Source: Macrocystis pyrifera | Taxonomy: Eukaryota > Sar > Phaeophyceae > Laminariales > Laminariaceae | Length of the DNA stretch: 64,000 nt | Direction of reading: 5' to 3' | NCBI GenBank assembly: GCA_031763025.1 | Contig: JASSKH010000001.1 | Span: forward strand, 15,787,142-15,851,141 | In this document: piece by piece, positions 47,291-58,996 of the stretch | Position numbering within the stretch: the stretch's first letter is position 1 | How the letters are laid out: each line of letters opens with the position of its first letter | Translations under genes and position numbers: made by a program | Notes under the pieces: model-generated | What the model saw: the letters and a program-made list of their open reading frames with translations, nothing else | Databases searched by the model: none | What the model was told of the DNA's origin: nothing

Positions 47291-48114
47291 GACGGCTGTT
47301 TTGACACGCTTCTTTCATAATAAATCAAGGTGAACAATGCCATGTCATCGCCAAGACATACAACGAACGGGGCATGCCTTGTCGTAAAACACTGATGACA
47401 TTCCCAGTGGCATTGCGTAGTTCCTCAGTTTAGAAGTTCCATAGGTCATAAATGTTTTAGACAAAATGTGCTACTTCGATACCCGTATCTATCGCAGCAC
47501 GCGGATCTGTTGCTGTCAAGTCAGTTCGGCTTATTTCGCCACCCAAGTGCTGCTCTTTGCTTTGATTACTCTTACGGGGGAGTACGGTATTCAGGACACA
47601 TTATGCTTAGTGGAGATACTGGAATGCACCCGGTATAGGTTTTTGTGTATATGATGGGTCCCGATTATATCGTCTCCCAATAGAGCCGTGAAGTCCAGCC
47701 AACTAAAAGAGAGGCGAGAAAAGAGAAAATCGCAGCCCTATGTTATGGTACTGCTTTGAATGAGACTGAAAGCCCGAGAATTACCTGGGTTCAGGTACTA
47801 TATTGGGATCGTATTTGTAGTACTTGGGAGGCGTATCTTAGATGGAAAGCCAGGGGTTTTCCCGGCGAGGCGCGAGTTTTGCTCTCAGTCTCCCCGTGCA
47901 CGCCGACCTTGATCCTAACACCTACGTACAATAAGCAAGGAGACGTGAATTCTACATGCGGTTTGGGGACGAACAAACTCTATACCTGGTACGTGCGTAC
48001 GTGTCGTATGGATGCTTTTTTTTGCGAAATGTACGTGTAAGAAAAAGTGTAAGTCGGACAGATTACGGTCTACAGTCTACAGCAGCAGCAGTAGATCATA
48101 CAGATCCTACCTCT
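47291..48114. other. Stretch without a supported gene
   Basis: Mixed composition, one TACCTGGTA at 47983, and no exon with good borders. Confidence 0.45.
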
Positions 48115-48325
48115 TGTACTGCTGTAAACTGCCGTCGTGACATGCTGTGCAGGATCCGTATACTGCCGCACAGAGTAGTGCAGCAGTCTCAACCACAAGG
48201 AATCATGTGGTACAACTACAGCATGCAGATGATACTGCTGTACGGCTCCCACCACGCTACACGAGCTGTACACTAAGACCTGTAGACCACACAGATCAGG
48301 AATGAACGTATCTGGCCTCAAAGAT
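48115..48325 (+). repeat. Repeat family F, copy 3
   Basis: CTGTACGGCTCCCACCACGC, CACACAGATCAGGAATGAAC and TATCTGGCCTCAAAGATCTA match the other two copies. Confidence 0.5.
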
Positions 48326-48644
48326 CTACCATTCTGTCTCTAAATTTGTTTGGAAATTTTTATATTGATATTCAATCTAAACCGTCCTTACATTCAGGGA
48401 CAGAGTAGTAGATCAACAAGTGGGGATCGGTAATGATATATTCGACGCGTCAAAGCTTCTGGGACTTCATCAGAGAGGGGGGGGGAAGCGGCGACGAGTA
48501 ATACCTACTGCTGTACGTACGTAGCGATTTCAGCATCGACCACTCACTAACTGCTTGGCTGGAACATGAGAGCCAAACTTGGTGCCCTAAAATACAAAGC
48601 AACAAGGACTCGTAAAACGCGGGTGGGTGCGGTGCAGCGAGGTA

Positions 48645-48765
48645 TGTACATGGCGACCCCCACGGCGTACCATGGAATCCTATGCCACGCCATGGGATGC
48701 CGTGGTGATGCCATGGTATGCCATGGGCGGTACCATGGCATTGCCACGGCATGCCCACGACAAGG
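48645..48765. repeat. CCATGG/CCACGG-rich palindrome cluster
   Basis: ACCATGG, GCCATGG and GCCACGG repeat at short spacing, with ATGCC between, in about 120 bp. Confidence 0.7.
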
Positions 48766-48917
48766 TCAAATAGTGTAGAACCCTGGGTGCAGCCTGATCC
48801 TATACCCGTGCTGTTGCGGGCTCGTGCTACTGATAGACTGTTGATCAGACCAAACGTACGGTATCAGTTAGGGTCGTTTGGGCGCAAGCTCTGAGTCTTG
48901 ATGTCGACGAAGACTAC

Positions 48918-49427
48918 CTATGTACGTACGACGAATAAAGGACGTTGCATGAGCCGCATGAGCCGCATGAGCTTAATGAGAACCACGTCGAGGCTTTGTT
49001 CTCCGCAGGAGGAAAAACATGTTAACAGAAATGCCGCTTCTGTCGGTCGCTCATGGAGCGCTGGGTACATCAGTAGTTGTAGCAATGAGAGAGAGTTCGA
49101 GGCAGTAGTCGGTCTCGCGCTGGAGAGAGAGGTCATGGTTTGGGTATTGTTCTTGCCAACGGCAAAAGGACTGCTGTGTCGGATGTTTTCGAATCGCAAG
49201 AAAAGTTCACTGTACGAGAACGCTGTTCGTCCGTACCGGATCACGGCGTCCACTTCCTCCTCTCCCTCTCCTTGCGCGCTCAGCTCCGCCAAGCACTCCG
49301 GCAGCGGATTGTATCCTTCGAGGGACATTCTAGGCAAGCGTGGGCACAAGAAGTCATGTAAGGTCTTCGTGTCTTGGTCGTCCTTTTCTCGAGTAGCGTT
49401 CTCCTCTTGCTGATCTCCTCGAATTTA
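48918..49427 (-). CDS. Candidate coding stretch, unknown protein
   Basis: The minus strand is open from just after a TAA at about 49430 down to 48918. It contains MSLEGYNPLPECLAELSAQG followed by an acidic run and VIRYGRTAFSYSELFLRFEN, which is natural protein composition. The final part (LMRLMRLM) is a short repeat and may not be coding. The plus strand is also partly open here and has a good donor (CGACAG|GTAAGC at 49436), so strand is uncertain. Confidence 0.28.
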
Positions 49428-50609
49428 CGACAGGTAAGCAAATAAGTTCCCCTTCATGTTTCCCATGTTCCCCTTCGCGCGAAGAATTACGCCGCGTATT
49501 TTGAAACGGGTTTAAACGGGATATGCCGCGTGCCGCCGAGCAGAAGGAAATGCGAGCTGATAATGGTCCAGAATGAAATGTCCTGCTGATGCTCTGGGAC
49601 GTTTTGGCACGTGGAGGGCGTCAGGGCCCAGTCTCGGCGGCGAAGAGATGTACCACAGCAGCCACGCCGGGCTGAGCGCGGAGTCGGGGCGGTTCCCTCG
49701 GAATCTGCTAAGCTTTGGGGATGGAAGGACATCCAACGGAGCGTCGGTGCGTGATATGTACTCATACAACAAAACAGCAGTAACTGCTGTTTAGTTGTTG
49801 CTGCTGCGGCGAACCTACGGTATGGAATCGACGGCAATGTCCCCCTCAATGCCCCCCTCATTGAGAGGGCTGTACAGTAGTGGTCCTCTGCTAGCCGTTT
49901 GGTACTATAATATCACCCAGGGGGGGCACCGACCTACATTATATCCTTTATGAGGTCATGCGCAACCGGTGTTGTATTATACATGATCGAAGTATCACAC
50001 GCAGCTTGCGGTGGAATCCTCGATCTCTCACATCACAGTAGCTGAGGTGTCTTTCCATCACCTGGTATTTATTGCGCGTCGCCGAACGATAAAAAGAACA
50101 TGTCCTGTATAGGTACGTGTACGAGTACGTAGCCCCGCGCCGGTCTAACAAAACTGTTTGGGGGCTTCGTGGTTGATGTACTCAACAACTTGTACCAACT
50201 CTGCGGTATCTAACCACTCGCACGATTCTTGTAGGCGACCCAACGGCGCGTCTATGTACTACAGGATGCAAGTACCTGGTATAATGAGTTTGAGCTTGAG
50301 ACGCCGTGTATTGCTGTCTTTGATACTGTAGGTGGGCGTATTCTCTGCTCGAGAGACTACGACAATGACCGCGTCTCAAGTGTTCTTTGTACGTCGCAGC
50401 CGCGTCGTTCAGCATGTATAAGTATGTGCCCGATACGTACGTACGTCCTCCTACGACAATTTCGTGCCTACAACTTCTACTGTCCAGAGTACTACTGTAT
50501 ATACGAACTTCCAGGTGCAGTACTAGTATGCTACTACTATACTGCTACTACTGTACTACTACTCCTACTCCTACTCCTACTACTATTGTGTACGGCTACA
50601 ACCGCCGTA

Positions 50610-50940
50610 TGCACACACGCGGCCGTATATTCACGAAATGCCAAACCTTCCGTGGGCTCGATCGATAACGCCCTCGTGTTGTTATCCCGTATCCTCCAGC
50701 GTATCTACGTATGTAGACGTATTTTACAGACGCCCTCCTCTCTTACAGTATCGTGATACAGCTATCGTACTACCGTACGCCACACACACACGGCTGCGTG
50801 CATACACGAAACGCAAAAGTTTTCGTGGGCCGCAAGCACGCAAGCATACAAGCACGCAAGCACGCGGCCGTGTACACATATGACCGAAACACAAAAAAAA
50901 GAGTTTCGGGGGCTCGATCGATCGACGACGCCCTTGCGTT
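50610..50940. repeat. Three degenerate direct repeats of about 100 bp
   Basis: ACGCGGCCGTRTA, CGAAAYRCCAAA and GTGGGCTCGATCGAT recur three times upstream of the acceptor at 50988. Confidence 0.5.
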
Positions 50941-50988
50941 GTTTATGTCGCTACTGTACTCCTTACCGGTATTGTTCACATTCTTCAG

Positions 50989-51315
50989 CATATATATGGA
51001 GATGGCGCCTATCAAGCTGGACAGTACCCATCGCCCTATCAGGCCCGACATCGCGTCCACAGCAAGCACGGGAGTCGGGGATACAAGCGCAGAGCCAACT
51101 CGAGTGCCGGCGGCGATGGCGTCGCCGCGGCGTACGGAGCGGACGGTGGGGGCGCGGGCGGGGGCGGGGCTGGGTCTGGGTCTGGGCTAGGGTTGGCTTC
51201 GTCGAGCTCGCACCCTCGAGGGAGAAGCGAGCGCGACAGGTTCCTGGTGGACATCAACGGCGGAGGGCAGCGAAGCGGAGCGACGCCGAACGCGCTATTA
51301 CATGCCAGAACACAT
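50989..51315 (+). CDS. Orphan internal exon, 109 codons, unknown protein
   Basis: A pyrimidine-rich acceptor (TTGTTCACATTCTTCAG) and a GTGAGG donor enclose exactly 109 open codons, phase 0 on both sides. It starts HIYGDGAYQAGQYPSPYQAR, continues through a Gly/Ala run (GGGAGGGGAGSGSGLG) and ends DRFLVDINGGGQRSG...NALLHARTH. The composition suggests a Gln/Tyr-then-Gly linker region of a larger protein. Partner exons were not found. The opposite strand is also open here but lacks matching splice sites. Confidence 0.45.
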
Positions 51316-52726
51316 GTGAGGGGGGCTGTGTGGCGCATGGCATATACTGGCACGTGTCACGCCCTTGGGGACCTCGAGCAAGCGACCAAAACAATGGTTG
51401 GTAGTTTTTGGTGATATCAACCGTTTACGAGCAGCGTGAGCGCCCAGAAATACGGGTAGAGAGGATCCTGTTGCCCCCGCGCCGTACGACTCCTGACGTT
51501 GTAACTCGAACACCAAATTTGTATCACTCCCCAATCACGCAGTGGCGGTCGCGATAGTTGTCGTTCTTTATGGTCGATGTTCCCCTCTGAAGTCCCATGC
51601 TGCAGTGTATGGGCGTGCTCAGCAAGAATGTAGGAAAGGCGCGACCGCTGCACCGCGCAGCTTTGCAAAAGTTGAGTATCGACCTACATACCGGGAGACG
51701 CCACAGCTGACGACCCGTAGTTTTTCTTGTGCATATATGGTATGTTTTCCTCGTATCTCTATGATCGGTGTGTTGTTCATCGTCTTTCTTCTAACATTGT
51801 GTCAACACACTTCTTGCCGACAAGCACGATGGCCGCATGCATCATACGTGTGGCATACGCCAACGCGCGTAGGGGGGGGGAAAAATGCTACCCACAGGTG
51901 TCCTCTCCTCTACTGCAGTTATTTTTTTGCACGAGTTCGGTAAAAAGGTAGCTTGCGGCGTTGGGGCTATTTGTGCACGCCCAGGGCATCTACCGAGACA
52001 ACCAACACACGACGACGGCCAATGTGGAAGCAGCGCGGACTCCTTTGAAGTTCTTCGTTTTTCGTGCCGATGACCTTAAAGCTCGCAAGCGCCAAACAAT
52101 CGGTCAATTCTGCCGATAGGTTTTGCAACCTCCTGTACAAAACTTGCAGCCACCATACGATTGGACGCGGCCAATCATTACGCGGTATCTTTTACAACCT
52201 ACGGCAAAAGCCATAGACCTCAAATTCCCGTTCGCATACGAGTCTCCGTGCGGCAGTAAGCTCCAAAACCTGAAGAAGATTTTACACAATCGTCCTGTTG
52301 ACCTTTGGTGTTGCGTTCGTGAACAAATTACAGAACGCGCAGCGAATTTATCGTTCAGCTATGAAAGCTGGTTGTATCGACCAATTCTATCAAAAGCCCA
52401 TAGCTGACGCCTTTTTGTAATATCTTGAAAATGAAAAACTGGAAGCAAACCGGTAGAGCTATAAACCTGTGCATCCCAGTCACGGTGAAACACTCCAGGC
52501 CCTCCCCTCCCTCAAGTTCAAAAATGCGAACACCTAGATGCTATCAGTGTGGTGGGCTGATGGATACGAGACCGACAGACACGTCAGTTGATTGTTTCGA
52601 TCGCACTCCACATGATGAGAACGCCCCCATCCAAGCGGACAAACTCCTGCCGTACCCCCCTACGTACTCTTCCCCCCGCCGCCTTGGCCGGCTACATACT
52701 GGTATGGATATATATGTGCGTTAAGA
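51316..52726. other. Stretch without a supported gene after the orphan exon
   Basis: The partner exon of 50989-51315 should lie here or beyond. A weak open stretch at 52123-52407 has no clear borders. Confidence 0.4.
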
Positions 52727-53565
52727 TGGGGTGTCGGCTGGCAACGACGCTGTAAAAAACACGCCAACCACTGCGTGAGCAAACCCACCAGGGTACCGTT
52801 TTTTTAATTCGTTTTTGGTGGTCGCCGTGGTTAGCGGTCGGGTTATATATCGTTTGTGCGGAGTGGAGAACCTTTACTGTGCACAAGGGGGGTTTTCGTA
52901 TCACGTAGTGTTTATGGTGAGGCACCCACGAAGCAGTTACATAGTGTAACCGTTGCTGATTGGGATGTGGCCACACCGAAAAAAAATCAGGTAATTCGAC
53001 GTCATCATCAGTATGCAAGAAAGTCTGCCTCACAAGCGGTTCTTAGTAAGACGCAGCTCGCCTTTCGTGGGACTCGCCCAACACCTCACGGCGCTTCGCG
53101 CTTCGTGCATGCAAGCAATGTGCAGGTGTTATCACTGAGCTATAGGGGTAAAAGATCGATCGATTGCCCAGCCCGGGGTAATCCTTGTAACACTCTCCTC
53201 CCCTCTGAACGGTGGGATCTTTTGGGCGTCAGAACCTTATACGTCTGTACGCTGACCTACCCGCTTCGTTTCATTACCTGGGGAACCAGGGACATGTGTT
53301 TCTTTTTTTTTGAGGCACGCGCAGGCGTTTCTGTAAAAGAAACGTTCGAGATGAGGTTCGAACCCCTGACCTGGACAACGTCAAATGTGAAGGTGTTACC
53401 TACTGAGCTATAGGGGTAAAAAATCGCTCGATTACCCAGCCCAGAGTAATCCTTATAGCAAGCAATCAATGTCTGCCTGTTCGGTGAAAATCCGACGTGC
53501 TCCGTCCCGATATTGTTGGGCTGCGAGGGTCTACGGTCATACAACTGCAGCCATGGATGACACGC
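52727..53565 (+). repeat. Rep-A, full-length copy split by a later insertion
   Basis: The 5' part (52727-53119) and 3' part (53458-53565) join perfectly once the insert and one GCAAGCAAT are removed. The 3' end lacks a long C-tail. Confidence 0.8.
53120..53457 (-). mobile_element. Retroposon with tRNA-like promoter, flanked by a 9-bp duplication
   Basis: The insert interrupts a Rep-A copy and is flanked by GCAAGCAAT on both sides (53111-53119 and 53458-53466). On its minus strand a tRNA-like stretch has A box TAGCTCAGTAGG and B box GGTTCGAACC. A block of about 60 bp (GAGCTATAGGGGTAAAA ... CAGCCC ... GTAATCCTT) occurs at both ends in the same orientation, as if a dimeric transcript had been copied and cut short. 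Confidence 0.7.
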
Positions 53566-53663
53566 GCACGCTCTCTCCTTCCCCGTACTGAGCCTAATTT
53601 TATCAATCATACCACCAAAACAGCCTCTTGCAACGCATACCATCGCTACACGGATAGAGGAAT

Positions 53664-53740
53664 TCAGCAGTGAGAATGCTGAACCCACTCACCCCAGGTA
53701 CAAATCAAGGCATGTACTAGGGCGGAGAAGGGCAGATAAC
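53664..53740 (+). mobile_element. SINE body fragment
   Basis: CAGCAGTGAGAATGCTGAAC followed by GGCGGAGAAGGGCAG resembles the middle of the SINE body. Confidence 0.4.
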
Positions 53741-54941
53741 TTACTAATAGAGCGGCGATTGAGGCAAGGTGGCCTCGTACTTGCAGCAGGCCGTACGCCT
53801 TCGAAGAGAGTACCAAGAAACGAAATGCGAGACTGCCGCCGGCATTGGACACATACAACACCAAAGCCACCAAAACACAGCATCGTGGGGACCGTGGCTA
53901 ACTCGACACGGCTTGAGACGGAACAACTCCCACGCGTTAGCGGCATCTCGCCCGCTTGTGTAGACGCCGGGTTTATGGGAACCGGTCACGTGCAGCTCTC
54001 TCTCGCAATCAGTGACGTAAGAACGAAACTGTCACCGGCAGACCGTACATCGCAAACAAACAGCCAGGCCCTTGAATAATATTGGAAGCCTGTACGCACC
54101 CCGCTACTACGTATCAAGGGTTGCTTTATGTTTATAGGGGAAAAGCGACCTCGTCTCATTTTTTATCCGATCATGACTCTTGTAGAAGATTATTCTATGT
54201 AAGCAGAGTAAGAGCAGAGGAGATATTTGCATGGGGTAAATCGGGGTCGTGCAAACTACGCAGCACAAAACACCAACAACAACCCTCTCCCACCCCCGGC
54301 TGCCACTCGGTCGGCTTCCAACCGACACCAGCCTAACAGCGAAGCGGGGGGAGCAGCGAGCGGAGCAAGCATGTGGCTTCCCTCCTCCGCTTCCTCCTCC
54401 TCCTCCTCCTCCCACCGTAGCACCAGACTCACCGGCGGCGGCGGTGGTGGGAGAGCAGGGGTAGCAGCCTCAGTACAGCGCTCGGTTGCATCCAGCATCT
54501 TCGGTGGTGGAGGCGGTGGAGGTGGAGGCGGTGGGGGGGGGGGGGGGGGGGTGGAGGGGGCTCCGTTGTCGAAAGGGGGCGGTCGGGCGGGTTTTCCGGC
54601 GGCGGAGGCGTTGTCGGAGGCATCGCCGGAGGCGCAGAGGGGTGTGTGGGCAGCAACCGCGGGAGGATGACAATTCCACAGCGATACAACCGGTCAGGGG
54701 GACGACAAGATAGCAGCAACGCTGCCGCACGCCGATCCGGTCGATTCCGAGGGTTTGGGGGGGGGGTGGGGGGGAGGGGGGGGGGAGGGGGGGGGGGGGG
54801 GGGGGGAGAAGGCGGGTGTGGCTGGAAGGCTTCCCTTTATCGGGGCGGGTGGGGGCAGTAGAGGTCAGGAAGGGGGTATCGGGGGGTGGGGGTGGGGGGG
54901 GAGGGGGGGGGGAGCGGGGGCGTCGGGGCGGGCGGGGGCAG

Positions 54942-57900
54942 AGCGATGCACCCGAAAGTGCAGCAGTTTGGGAGGGGCCGAGGGAAAGGAGCTGGTAGTG
55001 CGCGAGGAAGGGTGCGAAATTAGCGGTGTGTGTACAATACAGGTGAGGGGGAAGTGATCACGCATCGGATAGATCAGATCAGGTCAGATCAGATCAGATC
55101 CCCAATTCATTCCAATGATGTACGGGATCCTTCGCGGCAGAGACAGACCCTGATTTAGACGGTTTGCACGATCTGGATGAGGTCTCTCTACATGAAACGG
55201 CTATTGCGCCAAATATTTGCCGGGAAAGGGGCTGATACGGCTCCTCCACAGCATCTCAGAACGGAAAACATAGGAATTACTAGTAGATTATCTAAATTTT
55301 ATAGATCGTGATGTATTCAAAAGTGTAGAACCGTGCCAAAAAAGGGCAAAAAAAAAGGCTCTGGATCGTTTTTTTGTTTTGTTTTTGCAGTAGTTTTCTT
55401 AAATTTGGGGAAAACAGATCTTGTTTGCAAATCCTTTTACTCTATGTCCAAGTCGGTCGTACATATAGGTCCTGGCGAAACGCCTACTAGCGACTACTCA
55501 ACAACATATTCCGCAGAGGTCCCGCCGTGGCCTTAACCACGGCCAGAACGTATCTCCTACTCTAAAATTCCAGGTAGGTTTTTGTCCCTCAACGCGTGCT
55601 CGCAAGACGGGAAGAGGCAGTATTGGCAGTCAGAAAGAAATCGGCACGGATTTTCTATCTTAGCCCATCGGTCTGTCCCCTCTCTACGCAAACAAATTGT
55701 ACCGGCATCCCGAACCTCATTTTCTTTCACGGGGCGAAGCCGCCGCCCCTGTCTGGCCTCGCCACAACCCTTGTTGTTTTCCAAGGCGCCAGAAACACCC
55801 GACGCGACTGAGGTGTGACAATAAATCATATATGTACAACTTTTCCTCCCCCCCCCCGTCTCCACCCCCCACTCCCCACCCCTCTCACCCCCTCGCCCCC
55901 CCTCCCCTCTCTTGTCGATGAAAACCCGACGTACTCCGTCCCGGCATTGTAGGGATGCGAGGGTCTATGGTGATACATTTTCAGCCATGCATGACTTAAG
56001 TGCACCCCCCCAACCCTCCTCCCCGGAAACGCTCGCAATCACAGGGCTTCAAGCCCAGCAACCCTAGGTGGGAAAACCAAGACAATTACGTGATGAAGGA
56101 GGAGCTGGGCGGATTGGGGGTCCGTCTATTTGTCATGCTAGACGGCCACGGCGAGGTCAGTCCACACAACTGAAAAAAAAAAGAGTATAGGGTAGCTCGA
56201 AGTATACTACAACGCGCGCTGGTAAAAGCTCGGGTTCGGCGCGAAGCCCGAGGGAAGCATAAGCATTCGGAGCATTTTTTTTCAAGACGCGTTCTATACG
56301 AGATAGGGGTAGCCCGTGTTTTAGACCCAAGTGTTTCTGATCTTGACGGGATTCCTCGACTTAGGAACTTACAGCGCACTCGGGAGCCAAGGATTCGGAG
56401 CTGGGAAGCGTTCGGAGCACAGACGTAACTCGTTTTCGGAGATGAAGGATGTCGGAGCGAAGCATCGGGAGCGCGAAGCAGAACGTATAGGAGAAGCGCC
56501 CATGAAATTCGGCACCGGTGCGGTCCAGTCCACCCTTGTGGTGTTCGCGAGTCGTGCATGCAGTACGTTCGTTCAATCCAAGAGGCGTGCCACGGCTTAT
56601 AGGTGTCGCGCAAAAAAAAAGTTCATGAGGTTTCTCGCTCGAAGATCTATATCTACAACCTTAGCCTCGCCCCGCAACAAAAAACAACTTAGATTTTTTT
56701 TCTAAATGTAGGCATATATACAGCGAATGACATCGTACAATTTACTGATGTAACTGGGATTGAAACGATATTGGGTAGGGTTTCCTCGGTTCAGGAGGCC
56801 CGGCAGTCAGATTTTTTTACCAAAAAGTGCTACCCCAGTCGTACCCCGCGCCTTAAGGTGTACCTCTCCTTGGGTCCAAGCGATTCGACGAAGGGGCCAC
56901 AAGACGACGCTGATCAGCCTTCCGATGCCCCGGGGATGTTTACATCTTGATCCGGGGGCCAGTACCCACGGGCAGTGACCAGACAAATCAGTTTTTCCCG
57001 GCCGCATATATCAGGGGACGAAAATGGAATATCGCCGATGTAAATTCGCGTGGACGTGATAGAACATAGCCCATTCGTCAGATAAAACACGCGTTGAGCG
57101 TCGTAGTCAAGAGCTTGCAGTCCTCCCAACGCCCACCCCGCCCCTCCCGGCTCCCGCCCCCGCCCCCGCCCCTGCCTCCCGCCCCCCCCCCGCCCTCCGC
57201 CCCTGCCCCTCTCCCCCTCCCCCTCCCAACCTCCCGCCCCACCCCCCATCCCCCGCCTCCCGCCCACTCTCCCCTCGCTCCCCACCTCCTGCCCTCCCCC
57301 CCCCCCCCCCCCCCCCCCGCCTCGCCCCCTGCCCCCCGATGCTTTGTAGCTGGGTCATCTTGTGAGCCGAAGATGCGCCGAACACTTCCCCAAGATAGTG
57401 ATTGATTCCAACTTGAGCGTGGCGCGGGCTATCCTTAGGATATGCGAGAACTTGAAGAGCTGCCCCGTGGATTGTTCTTCAAGCGGGGCGACGTGCGTGC
57501 TGACCACCATACAGGCCGGGAAGGTATTAACAATCGGGAGGGGGTGAAGTTAGCGTTGGGGAATAGGGGTTAGAGTTGGCGGTTCGGGGTTACTTTTTGC
57601 GGGGGTTGAGACTAGGGATTAGGGGTTAGCGTTAGGCGTATGGGGTTAAATTTTGGGGGGGAAGTACGGGGGGCTTTACAGGGGTTAGGGGTAGAGTTCG
57701 TTTCAGGAGTTAGAGATAAGTGCTAGGGGTCCGGGGTTGGTTTGAGAGCGCCTACTGGGGATTAAGATTAGGGTTAGGTATTTTGGGATTTTAGGTTCAG
57801 GGGCTGAGACTAGGGGTTAGCGTTAGGCGTGTGGGTTTAAGTTTTGGGGGGAAATACTGGGGGCTAGGGTTTAGGGGGTAGGGTTTTTTTTTTTTTTAGG

Positions 57901-58965
57901 GAATAGGGGTCAGTGTTGGTTCGGGGTCAGGGTTTGGGGCAAATGTTGGGGACTAGGGGTTCGGGTTAGGTATTTGGGGTTAGGTTTGGGGGCTGAGACT
58001 ATAGGGGTCAGGGGTTAGCGTTAGGAATTTGGAGTTAGGTTTGGGGACGAATACAGGTTAGCGTTAAAGATTTGGGGTTAGCTTTAGGGGTAGCATTTGT
58101 GATTAGGTTCAGGTAGTGCTACGTACCTTGTCGCTGTTTGCTTGTTGTAGTCGAAATTGCTGCAGTTCGTTGTTTTTATATCAACTCGTCGCTGTATTAT
58201 AATATGTGGTCGCAAGACAGGCTTGAATACCTCTGAAGTGAGAGAACACAAGCAAACCAGGAAAAAAACTCAACCACCTTAGGCAAATCTGTGTGCAACC
58301 ACCAAACAGCGCACTGTGCAGCTACTGCCCGTATTAATCAAGTACCCCCCCCTTTTTCCGCTGCCCCCCCCCCCCCCTTGAATAATCCTTCCTCTCCCTT
58401 CCCTCACTTATGTGGTCCTTCTGATGGAGCTTTTCCGTGCCGCGGTACTAGCTGTTAGCGCTATTAATACCTGTCAGTTGCTGTCAGTTTTTGGCTGTAG
58501 TAATCCCTTACTTTCCTTTCACTTTATTTCCCTTCCCTCCCCTTGACGCACCTCTCCTTTGTTTCCTTTCCCCAACGAACCTTTTCCTTGCTTTTCCTTT
58601 CCTTCCTTTCTCTTTCCCTCTATCTTTTACTTTCCCTTTTTCCTCCCCTTTCCCTTTCGCTTTCTTCTCGCTCCCCCCCCCTTCCCTCCTCCCTTTCTCT
58701 TCTGCCTCTTCTTTTTTTTTTTCTCTCGTGTCATAAGATATGCGTGGCCAACCTGGGCGATTCTAAGTGCGTGCTGGCGACGCTGGTGAACGGTCAAGTT
58801 TGCGCCGTGCCGCTATCGGAGGACCACAAACCCGACCGTCCAGATGAGAGGCAACGGATTCTAGCCTTAGGGGGTCAGGTAACGCGGACAATTTTCGGCG
58901 TTGTTGCTGCTGCTACTTTTACTGCAGTAGCTGTCGTTTGCTGTTGTTGCAGTTGTTGCTGTTGC

Positions 58966-58996
<31 letters not shown>

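Noticed and set aside
49487-49861. Overlapping frames on both strands near 49.6 kb
   Set aside because: Neither strand has convincing splice borders or a known motif.
53340-53425. tRNA gene on the minus strand
   Set aside because: A and B boxes are present but acceptor and anticodon stems fail, and it lies inside an inserted element.
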